From contig JAGOPK010000006.1 in assembly GCA_017992055.1 (NCBI GenBank), positions 293,249-357,248 on the forward strand: a stretch of DNA of 64,000 nucleotides, read 5' to 3'. The DNA is from Burkholderiaceae bacterium. Lineage in GTDB: Bacteria; Pseudomonadota; Gammaproteobacteria; Burkholderiales; Burkholderiaceae_C. The position numbers were made by a program, and so were the translations under genes. A model generated the notes under the pieces. The model had not been told where the DNA came from. It did no database searches and worked only from the letters and a program-made list of their open reading frames with translations. Shown here in pieces: positions 53,230 through 64,000 of this stretch. How positions within the stretch are numbered: the stretch's first letter is position 1; the number at the start of each line of letters is the position of its first letter.

Positions 53230-53743
53230 GCAATCAAGCAGCCACCCAGGCCCAGGCCTATACGCTGTCCGCGGCCACGCGGGCCCGGTTCGACAAGGAA
53301 GTGGCCAAGTACCCGGCCGAGCAGCGGCAATCGGCCGTGATGGCCTGTTTGTCCATCGTGCAGCAGGAAGAAGGCTGGGTTTCCGGCGAAGCCGAGACGG
53401 TGATCGCCGGCTACCTGGGCATGGCGCCGATCGCCGTGCGCGAGGTCACCACCTTCTACAACATGTACAACCAGCGGCCGGTGGGCAAGTTCAAGCTCAA
53501 CGTCTGCACCAACCTGCCGTGCCAGCTGCGCAACGGCCAGCATGCGCTGGAGCATGTGCTGAAGAAGCTGGGCATCGAAGACGGCGGCACCACGCCCGAC
53601 GGCCTGTTCACGGTGGCCAAGTGCGAATGCCTGGGTGCCTGCGCCGATGCGCCGGTGGCCCTGGTCAATGACCGGCAGATGGTCAGCTTCATGAGCGACG
53701 ACCGTCTCGACGATCTGCTCGACCACCTGAAGGCCCAGGCCAA

Positions 53744-53747
<4 letters not shown>
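53226..53747 (+). CDS. nuoE: NADH-quinone oxidoreductase subunit E
   Basis: NuoE carries the 2Fe-2S cluster N1a near the FMN site. The 173-residue thioredoxin-fold protein has the four ligands in VCTNLPCQL and [12 protein letters not shown]. The ATG overlaps the nuoD stop and its own stop overlaps the GTG of nuoF, so D-E-F are translationally coupled. Confidence 0.97.
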
Positions 53748-55096
<1,349 letters not shown>

Positions 55097-55114
55097 GCAG
55101 GGCAGGGCACACAC

Positions 55115-57445
55115 ATGATCGAAATCGAACTCGACGGCCAGAAGGTCTCGGTGCCCGAAGGCAGCATGGTGATGCATGCGGCCGATGCCGCCGGCAAGAC
55201 CATTCCGCACTTCTGCTACCACCGCAAGCTGTCCATCGCGGCCAACTGCCGCATGTGCCTGGTGGACATCGAAAAGGCGCCCAAGCCCATGCCCGCCTGC
55301 GCGACGCCGGTGACGCAGGGCATGATCGTGCGCACCCAGAGCGACAAGGCACTGAAGGCCCAGCAGTCGGTGATGGAGTTCCTGCTCATCAACCACCCGC
55401 TGGACTGCCCGATCTGCGACCAGGGCGGCGAATGCCAGCTGCAGGATCTGGCGGTGGGCTACGGCAAGAGCGCCTCGCGCTATGAGGAAGAAAAGCGCGT
55501 GGTGTTCCACAAGAACGTGGGACCGCTGATCTCGATGGAAGAGATGAGCCGCTGCATCCACTGCACCCGCTGCGTGCGCTTCGGCCAGGAGATTGCCGGC
55601 GTCATGGAACTGGGCATGGTGCATCGCGGCGAGCACTCCGAGATCACCACCATGACCGGTGGCACGGTGGACAGCGAGCTGTCGGGCAACATGATCGACA
55701 TCTGCCCGGTCGGCGCGCTGACCAGCAAGCCCTTCCGCTATGCCGCCCGCACCTGGGAGCTGTCGCGCCGCAAGAGCGTGAGCCCGCACGACAGCACCGG
55801 TGCCAACCTGGTGGTGCAGGTGAAGAACGGCAAGGTGCTGCGCGTGGTGCCGCTGGAGAACGAAGACGTCAACGAGTGCTGGATCGCCGACCGCGACCGC
55901 TTCAGCTATGAAGCCGTCAACAGCGAGCAGCGCCTGACCCAGCCGCAGATCAAGCAGGGTGGCCAGTGGCAGACCGTGGACTGGACCACGGCGCTGAACT
56001 ATGTGGCCGACGGCCTGAAGCGCGTCAAGGCCGAGCATGGCACGGCGGGCATCGGTGCCGTCGGCTCGGCCCACCGCACGGTGGAAGAACTGCACCTGCT
56101 GGCCAAGCTGGTGCGCGGCCTGGGCAGCCAGAGCGTCGATACGCGCAGCCGCCATGCCGACTTTGCCAACACCGCGCCGGCCGGCCAGGCGCGCTGGCTG
56201 GGCACGTCCATCGCGTCGCTGTCGCAGCTGGATCGCGCCTTCGTCATCGGCAGCTTCCTGCGCAAGGACCATCCGCTGTTTGCCCAGCGCATCCGCCAGG
56301 CCGCGCGCCGCGGAGCCGCGGTCTACAGCCTGAACGCGGTGCACGACGACTGGGCCCTGCCGCTGGCCGGCCGCCTCACCGCCGCGCCCGGCGCCTGGGC
56401 CCAGGCCCTGGCCGACGTGGCCGGCTATGTGGCCAGCGCCAAGGGCGTGCCGGCACCGGCCAGCGCCCTGGTCAATGCCGAAGCCGAGGCCGTGGCCCAG
56501 GCCCTGCTGTCCGGTGAACGCAAGGCCCTGCTGCTGGGCAATGCCGCCGCGCAGCACCCGCAGGCCAGCCAGCTGCTGGCCCTGGCGCAGTGGATCGCCA
56601 CGCAGACCGGCGCCACGGTTGGCTACCTGGGCGAGGCCGCCAACACGGTGGGTGCCCAGCTGGTCAACGCGCTGCCGGGCCAGGGTGGCCTGAACGCCGG
56701 CCAGATGCTGGGCCAGCCGATGAAGGCCCTGCTGCTGCTGGACGTGGAACCGGTGCGCGACGCCGCCAATGCCGCGGCCGCCACGGCCGCGCTGGCCGGC
56801 TCGGGCCTGGTCGTGGCCCTGACCTCGTTCAAGGACGCGGCCGTGGCCAATGCCGACGTGCTGCTGCCGATCGCGCCGTTCACCGAGACCGCCGGCGCCT
56901 ACGTCAATGCCGAAGGCCGTCTGCAGGCCTTCCACGGCGTGGCCAAGCCGCTGGGCGACAGCCGTCCGGCCTGGAAGGTGCTGCGCGTGCTGGGCAATCT
57001 GCTGGGCCTGGACGGTTTCAACCAGGAGACGGTGGAAGAGGTGCGTGCCCAGGCCCTGGGCGATCTGGCCACGCTGCCCCAGCGCCTGAGCAACGCGGCC
57101 ACTGCCGCCATCTCGGCTCCCGGTGCTGCCGCCGGACTGGAGCGCATTGCCGACGTGCCGATCTACAGCGCCGACGCCCTGGTGCGCCGCTCGCCGTCGC
57201 TGCAGGCCACGGCCGATGCGCGCCCGCCGGTGGCCGGCCTGCCGGCCGCGCTGTGGGCCCAGCTGGGCCTGGATGCAGCCGGCGAGGGTGCTCGCGTCAA
57301 GCTGAGCCAGGGCGGCGCCAGCGCCGTGCTGCCGGCCCGGCTGGACACGACCCTGGCCGCCAACGCCGTGCGCGTGGCCGCCGGCCATGAGCACACCGCC
57401 ACGCTGGGCGCGATGTTCGGCGCGATCACGGTGGAGAAAGCCTGA
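55115..57445 (+). CDS. nuoG: NADH-quinone oxidoreductase subunit G
   Basis: NuoG is the 75-kDa peripheral subunit. The 776-residue product has an N-terminal 2Fe-2S domain ([20 protein letters not shown]), the His/Cys set for N5 and N4 ([41 protein letters not shown]) and a molybdopterin-oxidoreductase-like C-terminal half without cofactor ligands. The C-terminal third is Ala-rich, as is common in betaproteobacteria. nuoH begins two bases after the stop. Confidence 0.97.
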   Translation: MIEIELDGQKVSVPEGSMVMHAADAAGKTIPHFCYHRKLSIAANCRMCLVDIEKAPKPMPACATPVTQGMIVRTQSDKALKAQQSVMEFLLINHPLDCPICDQGGECQLQDLAVGYGKSASRYEEEKRVVFHKNVGPLISMEEMSRCIHCTRCVRFGQEIAGVMELGMVHRGEHSEITTMTGGTVDSELSGNMIDICPVGALTSKPFRYAARTWELSRRKSVSPHDSTGANLVVQVKNGKVLRVVPLENEDVNECWIADRDRFSYEAVNSEQRLTQPQIKQGGQWQTVDWTTALNYVADGLKRVKAEHGTAGIGAVGSAHRTVEELHLLAKLVRGLGSQSVDTRSRHADFANTAPAGQARWLGTSIASLSQLDRAFVIGSFLRKDHPLFAQRIRQAARRGAAVYSLNAVHDDWALPLAGRLTAAPGAWAQALADVAGYVASAKGVPAPASALVNAEAEAVAQALLSGERKALLLGNAAAQHPQASQLLALAQWIATQTGATVGYLGEAANTVGAQLVNALPGQGGLNAGQMLGQPMKALLLLDVEPVRDAANAAAATAALAGSGLVVALTSFKDAAVANADVLLPIAPFTETAGAYVNAEGRLQAFHGVAKPLGDSRPAWKVLRVLGNLLGLDGFNQETVEEVRAQALGDLATLPQRLSNAATAAISAPGAAAGLERIADVPIYSADALVRRSPSLQATADARPPVAGLPAALWAQLGLDAAGEGARVKLSQGGASAVLPARLDTTLAANAVRVAAGHEHTATLGAMFGAITVEKA

Positions 57446-57447
57446 GC

Positions 57448-58530
57448 ATGATCGACCACATCAACGCAATGGGCGGCGGCCTGATCGCCGCCCCCTGGTG
57501 GCAGGGCATCGCCTGGCCGGTGATCTGGACCCTGGTGAAGATCGTGGCGCTGGTGCTGCCGCTGATGATCTGCGTGGCCTATCTGACGCTGTGGGAGCGC
57601 AAGGGCATCGGCTTCACCCAGCTGCGCCCCGGCCCCAACCGCGTCGGCCCGTTTGGCCTGCTGACGCCGATCGCCGATGCGGTGAAGCTGATCTTCAAGG
57701 AGATCATCCGCCCCACCGCGGCCAACAAGGGCCTGTTCTTCCTCGGCCCCATCATGACCATCATGCCGGCGCTGGCCGCCTGGGCGGTCGTGCCGTTTGG
57801 TCCCGAGGTGGTGCTGGCCAATGTCAATGCCGGCCTGCTGTTCCTGATGGCCATCACCTCGCTGGAGGTGTATGGCGTGATCATCGCCGGCTGGGCCTCG
57901 AACTCGAAGTACGCCTTCCTGGGCGCGCTGCGCGCCTCGGCCCAGATGGTCAGCTACGAGATCGCCATGGGCTTCGCCCTGGTGGTGGTGCTGATGGTCT
58001 CGGGCTCGATGAACATGGTCGAGATCGTGATGCAGCAGGACAAGGGGCGCATGGCCGAGATGGGCCTGAACTTCCTGTCCTGGAACTGGCTGCCGCTGCT
58101 GCCGGTGTTCGTCGTCTACTTCATCTCCGGCCTGGCCGAGACCAACCGCCATCCGTTCGACGTGGTGGAAGGCGAGTCGGAGATCGTCGCCGGTCACATG
58201 ATCGAGTACTCGGGCATGTCGTTCGCGATGTTCTTCCTGGCCGAGTACGCGAACATGATCCTGGTCTCCACGCTGTGCGTGGTGATGTTCCTCGGCGGCT
58301 GGCTGCCGCCCATCGACTCGGCCCTGTTCAACTGGATCCCGGGCTGGATCTGGCTGGCACTCAAGGTGTTCGTGGTCGTGACCATGTTCCTGTGGGTGCG
58401 GGCCACCTTCCCGCGCTACCGCTATGACCAGATCATGCGCCTGGGCTGGAAGATCTTCATCCCGGTCACCCTGGTGTGGCTGATCGTGGTGGGCCTGTGG
58501 ATGCAGACCCCGCTCAACATCTGGAAGTGA
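57448..58530 (+). CDS. nuoH: NADH-quinone oxidoreductase subunit H
   Basis: NuoH is the membrane subunit next to the quinone chamber. The 360-residue product has eight helices and the conserved loops [38 protein letters not shown] and [18 protein letters not shown] with the acidic residues of the proton path. Confidence 0.98.
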   Translation: MIDHINAMGGGLIAAPWWQGIAWPVIWTLVKIVALVLPLMICVAYLTLWERKGIGFTQLRPGPNRVGPFGLLTPIADAVKLIFKEIIRPTAANKGLFFLGPIMTIMPALAAWAVVPFGPEVVLANVNAGLLFLMAITSLEVYGVIIAGWASNSKYAFLGALRASAQMVSYEIAMGFALVVVLMVSGSMNMVEIVMQQDKGRMAEMGLNFLSWNWLPLLPVFVVYFISGLAETNRHPFDVVEGESEIVAGHMIEYSGMSFAMFFLAEYANMILVSTLCVVMFLGGWLPPIDSALFNWIPGWIWLALKVFVVVTMFLWVRATFPRYRYDQIMRLGWKIFIPVTLVWLIVVGLWMQTPLNIWK

Positions 58531-58538
58531 ACCCCGCC

Positions 58539-59036
58539 ATGGCCACCCAGACCCCATTCAAAGACTTCGTCTCCAGCTTCATGCTGCTGGAGCTGTTCAA
58601 GGGCCTGCGCATCACCGGCAAGTACTTCTGGGCGCGCAAGGTCACGGTGCAGTTCCCGGAAGAGAAGACGCCGCTGAGCCCGCGTTTCCGCGGCCTGCAT
58701 GCGCTGCGCCGCTACGAGAACGGCGAGGAGCGCTGCATTGCCTGCAAGCTGTGCGAGGCCGTGTGCCCGGCGATGGCCATCACCATCGAGAGCGATGTGC
58801 GCGACGACGGCAGCCGCCGCACCACGCGCTACGACATCGACCTGACCAAGTGCATCTTCTGCGGCTTTTGCGAAGAAAGCTGCCCGGTCGACTCCATCGT
58901 CGAGACGCACATCTTCGAGTACCACGGTGAGAAGCGGGGCGACCTGTACTTCACCAAGGACATGCTGCTTGCCGTGGGCGACCGCTACGAGCGCGAGATT
59001 GCCGCCAACAAGGAGGCTGACGCCAAGTACCGCTGA
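58539..59036 (+). CDS. nuoI: NADH-quinone oxidoreductase subunit I
   Basis: NuoI carries clusters N6a and N6b. The 165-residue product has two 4Fe-4S ferredoxin motifs, [16 protein letters not shown] and [16 protein letters not shown]. The ATG giving [11 protein letters not shown] is chosen because the frame upstream overlaps the end of nuoH and is not conserved. Confidence 0.97.
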   Translation: MATQTPFKDFVSSFMLLELFKGLRITGKYFWARKVTVQFPEEKTPLSPRFRGLHALRRYENGEERCIACKLCEAVCPAMAITIESDVRDDGSRRTTRYDIDLTKCIFCGFCEESCPVDSIVETHIFEYHGEKRGDLYFTKDMLLAVGDRYEREIAANKEADAKYR

Positions 59037-59078
59037 TCCCGGCCGGGATCGGCGCGTCCTCCGTCGCTGCACAAAAAC

Positions 59079-59723
59079 ATGACCACCACTGGCGCTCTCT
59101 TCTATCTGTTCTCGGCCGTGCTGCTGTTCGCTTCGTTCCGCGTCATCACGGCGCGCAGCACGGTGCACGCGGCCCTCTACCTGGTGCTGGCCTTTGCCAA
59201 CGCCTCCGTCATCTGGATGCTGCTGAAGGCCGAGTTCCTGGCGATCACGCTGGTGCTGGTCTATGTCGGCGCGGTGATGGTGCTGTTCCTGTTCGTCGTG
59301 ATGATGCTGGACATGAACTCCGACGAGTTCCGCGAGGGCTTCTGGAAGCATCTGCCGCTGGCCGGCTTCATCGGCGCGCTGATCGCACTCGAGATGGCCA
59401 TGGTGCTGATGGGCGGCTTCCGCCTGTCCGAGGCGCCGGTGCTCGATCCGGCGCTGGCCAAGCTGGGCAATACCCGGCTGCTGGGCATCGAGATCTACAC
59501 CAAGTACCTGTACCCGCTGCAGCTGGCCGCAGTGCTGCTGCTGGTGGCCATCATCGCCGCCATCGCGCTGACGCTGCGCCGCCGCAAGGACAGCCGGGCC
59601 ATGGACCCGGCCGAACAGGTCAAGGCCCGCAAGGCCGACCGCGTGCGCCTGGTGAAGATGCAGCCGGTGATCGATGCGCCTTCGGTGCCTGCCGCCGCCG
59701 CCGCCGAGGAGAAGAAGGCATGA
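59079..59723 (+). CDS. nuoJ: NADH-quinone oxidoreductase subunit J
   Basis: NuoJ is a five-helix membrane subunit. The 214-residue product has the conserved [17 protein letters not shown] with the pi-bulge region and [13 protein letters not shown] charged Lys/Arg/Ala tail of about 40 residues extends the C-terminus. nuoK starts inside its stop (ATGA overlap 59720-59723). Confidence 0.96.
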   Translation: MTTTGALFYLFSAVLLFASFRVITARSTVHAALYLVLAFANASVIWMLLKAEFLAITLVLVYVGAVMVLFLFVVMMLDMNSDEFREGFWKHLPLAGFIGALIALEMAMVLMGGFRLSEAPVLDPALAKLGNTRLLGIEIYTKYLYPLQLAAVLLLVAIIAAIALTLRRRKDSRAMDPAEQVKARKADRVRLVKMQPVIDAPSVPAAAAAEEKKA

Positions 59724-60037
59724 ATCTCGGTCCCATCACCCTGGGTCACTACCTGTCGCTGGGCGGCCTGCTGTTCGCGCTGTCGGTGATCGGCATCTAC
59801 CTGAACCGGCGCAACCTGATCGTGTTGCTGATGGCCATCGAGCTGATGCTGCTGGCCGTCAACATGAACTTCGTTGCCTTCTCGCACTACCTGGGCGACA
59901 TGGCCGGCCAGGTGTTCGTGTTCTTCATCCTCACCGTGGCGGCCGCCGAGTCGGCCATCGGTCTGGCGATCCTGGTCGTGCTGTTCCGCAACCGCGCCAC
60001 GATCAACGTCGAAGAGCTCGACACGCTCAAGGGCTGA
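59720..60037 (+). CDS. nuoK: NADH-quinone oxidoreductase subunit K
   Basis: NuoK is a three-helix proton-path subunit. The 105-residue product has [20 protein letters not shown] with the key Glu, and the second conserved acidic residue in [18 protein letters not shown]. Translationally coupled to nuoJ. Confidence 0.98.
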   Translation: MNLGPITLGHYLSLGGLLFALSVIGIYLNRRNLIVLLMAIELMLLAVNMNFVAFSHYLGDMAGQVFVFFILTVAAAESAIGLAILVVLFRNRATINVEELDTLKG

Positions 60038-60060
60038 GGCCAGGGACACGGTAGAACAAC

Positions 60061-62103
60061 ATGGCTGCACAACTTTCACAGAACCTGCTGCTCGCGGTGC
60101 CGCTGGCACCGCTGGCCGGTGCCGTGCTGGCGGGCTTCTTCGGCAAGACCATCGGTCGCCGCGGCGCGCACACGGTCACCATCCTGGGCGTGCTGATTGC
60201 CTTCATCATCTCGGCGATGACGCTCAGGAGCGTGGCCGTCGACGGCGCGCGCTTCAACGCCACCATCTACGAGTGGATGGTGCTGGGCGGGCTGAAGATG
60301 GAGGTCGGCTTCCTGGTCGACAGCCTGACGGCGATGATGATGTGCGTGGTGACCTTCGTGTCGCTGATGGTGCACGTCTACACCATCGGCTACATGGAAG
60401 AAGACCCGGGCTACCAGCGCTTCTTCTCCTACATCAGCCTGTTCACCTTCTCGATGCTCATGCTGGTCATGAGCAACAACTTCCTGCAGCTGTTCTTCGG
60501 CTGGGAAGCGGTGGGCCTGGTGTCCTACCTGCTGATCGGCTTCTGGTTCAAGAAGCCCACGGCCATCTTCGCCAACATGAAGGCCTTCCTGGTCAACCGG
60601 GTCGGTGACTTCGGCTTCATCCTCGGCATCGGCCTGCTGGCCGCCTATGCCGGCACGCTGAACTACGGCGAGACCTTCGCCAAGTCGGCCGAGCTGGCCA
60701 AGCTGCAGTTCCCCGGCACCGACTGGATGCTGATCACCGTGGCCTGCATCTGCCTGTTCATCGGCGCGATGGGCAAGAGCGCGCAGTTCCCGCTGCATGT
60801 GTGGCTGCCCGACTCGATGGAAGGCCCGACGCCGATCTCGGCGCTGATCCACGCCGCCACCATGGTGACGGCCGGCATCTTCATGGTTGCGCGCATGTCG
60901 CCGCTGTTCGAGCTGAGCGACACGGCGCTGAACTTCGTGCTGGTGATCGGCAGCATCACCGCGCTGTTCATGGGCTTCCTGGGCATCATCCAGAACGACA
61001 TCAAGCGCGTGGTGGCCTATTCCACGCTGTCGCAGCTGGGCTATATGACGGTGGCGCTGGGCGTGTCGGCCTATTCGGTGGCGGTGTTCCACCTGATGAC
61101 CCATGCCTTCTTCAAGGCCCTGCTGTTCCTGGGTGCGGGCTCGGTGATCATCGGCATGCACCACGATCAGGACATCCGCAACATGGGCGGCCTGCGCAAG
61201 TACATGCCCATCACCTGGATCACCTCGCTGCTGGGCAGCCTGGCGCTGATCGGCACGCCGTTCTTCGCCGGCTTCTATTCCAAGGACTCGATCATCGAGG
61301 CCGTGCACGCCAGCCAGCTGCCGGCCGCGCACTGGGCCTACTTCGCGGTGGTGGCCGGCGTGTTCGTCACCGCCTTCTACTCGTTCCGCATGTACTTCCT
61401 GGTGTTCCACGGCAAGGAGAACTTCCACCACAAGCCGTTCCCGCCGGAAGACGACCACCATGATGACCATGCCGACGACCATGGCCATGGCCACCATGCC
61501 CACACGCCGCACGAGTCGCCGTGGGTGGTGACCGCGCCGCTGGTGCTGCTGGCCATCCCGTCGGTGGTGATCGGCTTCCTGGCCATCGGCCCGATGCTGC
61601 ACGGCGACTTCTTCAAGGACGTGATCTTTGTCGATGCCGCCAAGCACCCGGCCATGGCCGAGCTGGGCAAGCACTTCCACGGCGCCACCGCGATGGCCCT
61701 GCACGGCGTGCAGACGCTGCCGTTCTGGCTGGCCCTGGCCGGCGTGCTGGTGTCCTGGTTCTTCTACATGAAGGCGCCGCAGATCCCGGCGGCGATCGCC
61801 AAGGCGCTGTCGCCCATCGTGCGCGTGCTCGAGAACAAGTACTACTTCGACTGGTTCAACGAGCATGTGCTGGCCGCCGGCTCGCGCGCCCTGGGCCGCG
61901 GCCTGTGGAAGGGTGGCGACCAGGCGCTGATCGATGGCCTGCTGGTCAACGGCTCGGCCAAGCTGGTGGGTGTGTTCGCCGGGCTCACGCGCCTGGTGCA
62001 GACCGGCCACATCTACTGGTATGCCCTGGTCATGCTGCTGGGCGTGTTCGGGCTGCTGACCTGGCAGCTCTGGCCCGCACTCGCCGGGCTCACCGGTCGC
62101 TGA
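60061..62103 (+). CDS. nuoL: NADH-quinone oxidoreductase subunit L
   Basis: NuoL is the distal antiporter-like proton pump with the long lateral helix. The 680-residue product has GWEAVGLVSYLLIGFWF with the key Glu, AMGKSAQFPLHVWLPDSMEGPTP (split loops), STLSQLGYM and ALLFLGAGSVIIGMHHDQD. A striking His/Asp-rich loop lies at about 463-485 between late helices. nuoM follows 25 bp downstream. Confidence 0.97.
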   Translation: MAAQLSQNLLLAVPLAPLAGAVLAGFFGKTIGRRGAHTVTILGVLIAFIISAMTLRSVAVDGARFNATIYEWMVLGGLKMEVGFLVDSLTAMMMCVVTFVSLMVHVYTIGYMEEDPGYQRFFSYISLFTFSMLMLVMSNNFLQLFFGWEAVGLVSYLLIGFWFKKPTAIFANMKAFLVNRVGDFGFILGIGLLAAYAGTLNYGETFAKSAELAKLQFPGTDWMLITVACICLFIGAMGKSAQFPLHVWLPDSMEGPTPISALIHAATMVTAGIFMVARMSPLFELSDTALNFVLVIGSITALFMGFLGIIQNDIKRVVAYSTLSQLGYMTVALGVSAYSVAVFHLMTHAFFKALLFLGAGSVIIGMHHDQDIRNMGGLRKYMPITWITSLLGSLALIGTPFFAGFYSKDSIIEAVHASQLPAAHWAYFAVVAGVFVTAFYSFRMYFLVFHGKENFHHKPFPPEDDHHDDHADDHGHGHHAHTPHESPWVVTAPLVLLAIPSVVIGFLAIGPMLHGDFFKDVIFVDAAKHPAMAELGKHFHGATAMALHGVQTLPFWLALAGVLVSWFFYMKAPQIPAAIAKALSPIVRVLENKYYFDWFNEHVLAAGSRALGRGLWKGGDQALIDGLLVNGSAKLVGVFAGLTRLVQTGHIYWYALVMLLGVFGLLTWQLWPALAGLTGR

Positions 62104-62128
62104 TGTCGCACCGGGCGGAGAACAACAA

Positions 62129-63613
62129 ATGGGTCTTCTGAGTGTTTCGATCTGGTTGCCGATCGCCTTCGGCTTCCTGCTGCTGGCCATCGGCCGTGAC
62201 GAGAACGCGCACACCGTGCGCTGGATCGCGCTGATCGGTGCCATCGCCAGCTTCCTGGTCACCATCCCGCTGATCACCGGCTTTGCGCTGGACACGCCAG
62301 CGCTGCAGTTCGTCGAGAACCTGCCGTGGATCGAGCGCTTCAATGTGCGCTACCACCTGGGCGTGGACGGCATCTCGGTGTGGTTCGTGCTGCTCACCGC
62401 CTTCATCACCATCATCGTGGTGCTGGCGGCCTGGGAGGTGATCACCGAGCGCGTGGGCCAGTACATGGGCGCGTTCCTGATCCTGTCGGGCCTGATGGTC
62501 GGCGTGTTCAGCGCCGCCGATGGCCTGCTGTTCTACGTGTTCTTCGAGGCCACTCTGATCCCGATGTACATCATCATCGGCGTCTGGGGCGGCCCGCGCC
62601 GGGTGTATGCGGCGTTCAAGTTCTTCCTGTACACGCTGCTGGGCTCGCTGCTGATGCTGGTGGCCCTGGTCTACCTGTACTACAAGTCGGGTGGCAGCTT
62701 CGACATCGCCACCTGGCACAAGCTGCCGCTGCCGCTGTCTGCGCAGACGCTGCTGTTCTTCGCCTTCTTCGCCGCCTTCTCGGTCAAGGTGCCGATGTGG
62801 CCGGTGCACACCTGGCTGCCCGATGCCCACGTCGAGGCGCCCACCGGCGGCTCGGTGGTGCTGGCGGCCATCATGCTGAAGCTGGGCGCCTACGGCTTCC
62901 TGCGCTTCTCCATGCCCATCGCCCCCGATGCCAGCCGCGAGTACGCCTGGTTCATCATCGCGCTCAGCCTGATCGCGGTGATCTACATCGGCCTGGTGGC
63001 CCTGGTGCAGCAGGACATGAAGAAGCTGGTGGCCTACAGCTCCATCGCCCACATGGGCTTTGTGACGCTGGGCTTCTTCATCTTCAACGAACTGGGCGTC
63101 TCGGGCGGCCTGGTGCAGATGATCAGCCACGGCTTCGTCTCGGGCGCCATGTTCCTGGCCATCGGCGTGCTGTACGACCGCGTGCACAGCCGCGAGATCT
63201 CCAGCTACGGCGGCGTGGTCAATACCATGCCCAAGTTCGCGGCCTTTGCGCTGTTCTTCGCCATGGCCAACTGCGGCCTGCCGGCCACCGGCGGCTTCGT
63301 CGGCGAATGGATGGTGATCCTGGGCACGGTGAAGGTGAACTTCTGGCTGGGTGCGCTGGCCGCCACCGCGCTGATCTTCGGCGCCGCCTACACGCTGTGG
63401 ATGTACAAGCGCGTGTACTTCGGCGACGTGACCAATGACGACGTGCGCGCGCTGACCGACATCAATGCGCGCGAGTTCCTGATCATGAGCCTGCTGGCCA
63501 TCGCCACGCTGTGGATGGGCGTCTACCCCAAGCCCTTCACCGATGTGATGCACAGCTCGGTCAACGGCCTGCTGGAACACGTGGCCAAGCCCAAGCTTGG
63601 CGCGGCGCAGTGA
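62129..63613 (+). CDS. nuoM: NADH-quinone oxidoreductase subunit M
   Basis: NuoM is the second antiporter-like proton-pumping subunit. The 494-residue product has YHLGVDGISVWFVLLTAF, FFEATLIPMYIIIGVWGG with the key Glu, KVPMWPVHTWLPDAHVEAPT, and AYSSIAHMGFV. Fourteen helices are expected. Confidence 0.97.
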   Translation: MGLLSVSIWLPIAFGFLLLAIGRDENAHTVRWIALIGAIASFLVTIPLITGFALDTPALQFVENLPWIERFNVRYHLGVDGISVWFVLLTAFITIIVVLAAWEVITERVGQYMGAFLILSGLMVGVFSAADGLLFYVFFEATLIPMYIIIGVWGGPRRVYAAFKFFLYTLLGSLLMLVALVYLYYKSGGSFDIATWHKLPLPLSAQTLLFFAFFAAFSVKVPMWPVHTWLPDAHVEAPTGGSVVLAAIMLKLGAYGFLRFSMPIAPDASREYAWFIIALSLIAVIYIGLVALVQQDMKKLVAYSSIAHMGFVTLGFFIFNELGVSGGLVQMISHGFVSGAMFLAIGVLYDRVHSREISSYGGVVNTMPKFAAFALFFAMANCGLPATGGFVGEWMVILGTVKVNFWLGALAATALIFGAAYTLWMYKRVYFGDVTNDDVRALTDINAREFLIMSLLAIATLWMGVYPKPFTDVMHSSVNGLLEHVAKPKLGAAQ

Positions 63614-63638
63614 TGCCTGAGGGCCGGAGTCGAACAAC

Positions 63639-64000
63639 ATGAATGCAATGAACTGGCTCGTCGTCTACCCCGAGGCCCTGCTGCTGCTGATGGCCTGCGT
63701 GGTGGCCCTGGTGGACCTGTTCGTCACCGACGAGCAGCGCCGCCCCACTTTCTGGCTGACTCAGATCAGCATCGCCGCCGTCGGCCTGCTGCACCTAGCC
63801 TACTTTAACGGCGGTGACACCGCCTATGGCATGCAGCGCATGATGGTCAGCGACCCCATGGGTCATCTGCTGGCGTTCTTTGCCTGCTTTGCCACGCTGA
63901 TCACCATCGCCTATGCCCAGCCCTATGTGGGCAGCCGTGAGATGCAGAAGGGCGAGTTCTACACGCTGATGCTGTTTGCGCTGCTGGGCATCTGCGTGAT
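63639..64000 (+). CDS. nuoN: NADH-quinone oxidoreductase subunit N (5' part)
   Basis: The frame opens at an ATG 25 bp after nuoM and runs off the right edge (about 120 codons seen). The visible product starts MNAMNWLVVYPEALLLLMACVV and continues with YGMQRMMVSDPMGHLLAFFA and KGEFYTLMLFALLGI, typical of NuoN. It is the expected last gene of the nuo operon. Confidence 0.95.
   Translation, partial: MNAMNWLVVYPEALLLLMACVVALVDLFVTDEQRRPTFWLTQISIAAVGLLHLAYFNGGDTAYGMQRMMVSDPMGHLLAFFACFATLITIAYAQPYVGSREMQKGEFYTLMLFALLGICV

Overview
The window is high-GC (roughly 70%) chromosomal DNA of a motile betaproteobacterium. The best fit is the Burkholderiales, close to the Rubrivivax/Leptothrix/Ideonella/Roseateles group (Sphaerotilaceae). 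This rests on FlhDC as flagellar master regulator followed by motAB and cheYZ, the order tpiA-secG-tRNA-Leu-nuoA..N, and the nitrate cluster nasT-nrtABD / phosphatase-kinase / NarK. Protein families were judged by reading; no database search was possible. The sequence looks like ordinary conserved chromosome: I saw no insertion sequence, prophage or CRISPR array.

Layout. 1-9.5 kb is a motility region: a partial hypothetical gene, a membrane-tethered receiver protein, flhDC, a degenerate HD-GYP-like gene, a membrane-anchored methyltransferase-like gene, motAB, a stand-alone C39-like protein, and cheY-cheZ. Sigma-28 promoters are readable before motA and before cheY. 9.7-15.2 kb holds a TPR O-GlcNAc-transferase-like (GT41) enzyme and a type I secretion ABC transporter with its HlyD-type adaptor. 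The N-terminal domain of that transporter is clearly related to the stand-alone C39-like protein at 6.8 kb. 15.2-25.3 kb carries an acetyl-CoA hydrolase/transferase, a GGDEF protein with a ruined active site but an intact inhibitory site, an AttH-like lipocalin with its FtsX/YbbP-type permease, an M20 deacylase, a metallo-beta-lactamase-fold protein and the likely partner ATPase. 25.3-33.4 kb is housekeeping: miaA, an RsuA-type pseudouridine synthase, mutL, a DedA protein, amiC, tsaE, queG and a histidine phosphatase.

33.5-40.8 kb is a nitrate-assimilation locus. An ANTAR regulator (NasT) is followed, on the same strand, by a consensus sigma-54 promoter with two NtrC-like boxes upstream. Next come two hairpins with A-N-N-G-N-N hexaloops, a large intrinsic terminator, and then nrtA-nrtB-nrtD. 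Nitrogen limitation (sigma-54/NtrC) and nitrate (ANTAR antitermination) would both be read before the transporter is expressed. A PP2C-kinase fusion and a NarK-type transporter lie next door.

41.0-50.2 kb holds tsaD, an ABC amino-acid-type binding protein, an aminotransferase, rpsO-pnp with structured leaders, a quinone oxidoreductase, tpiA, secG and tRNA-Leu(GAG). 50.4 kb to the end is the complex I operon nuoA to nuoN, with nuoN cut by the window edge.

The points most worth a second look are the two-layer nitrate leader, the free C39-like domain next to a transporter carrying the same domain, two degenerate c-di-GMP-type proteins beside motility and secretion genes, and a repeated pattern of -10 boxes 6-9 nt before start codons, which suggests many leaderless mRNAs. 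No gene-free stretch exceeds 300 bases.
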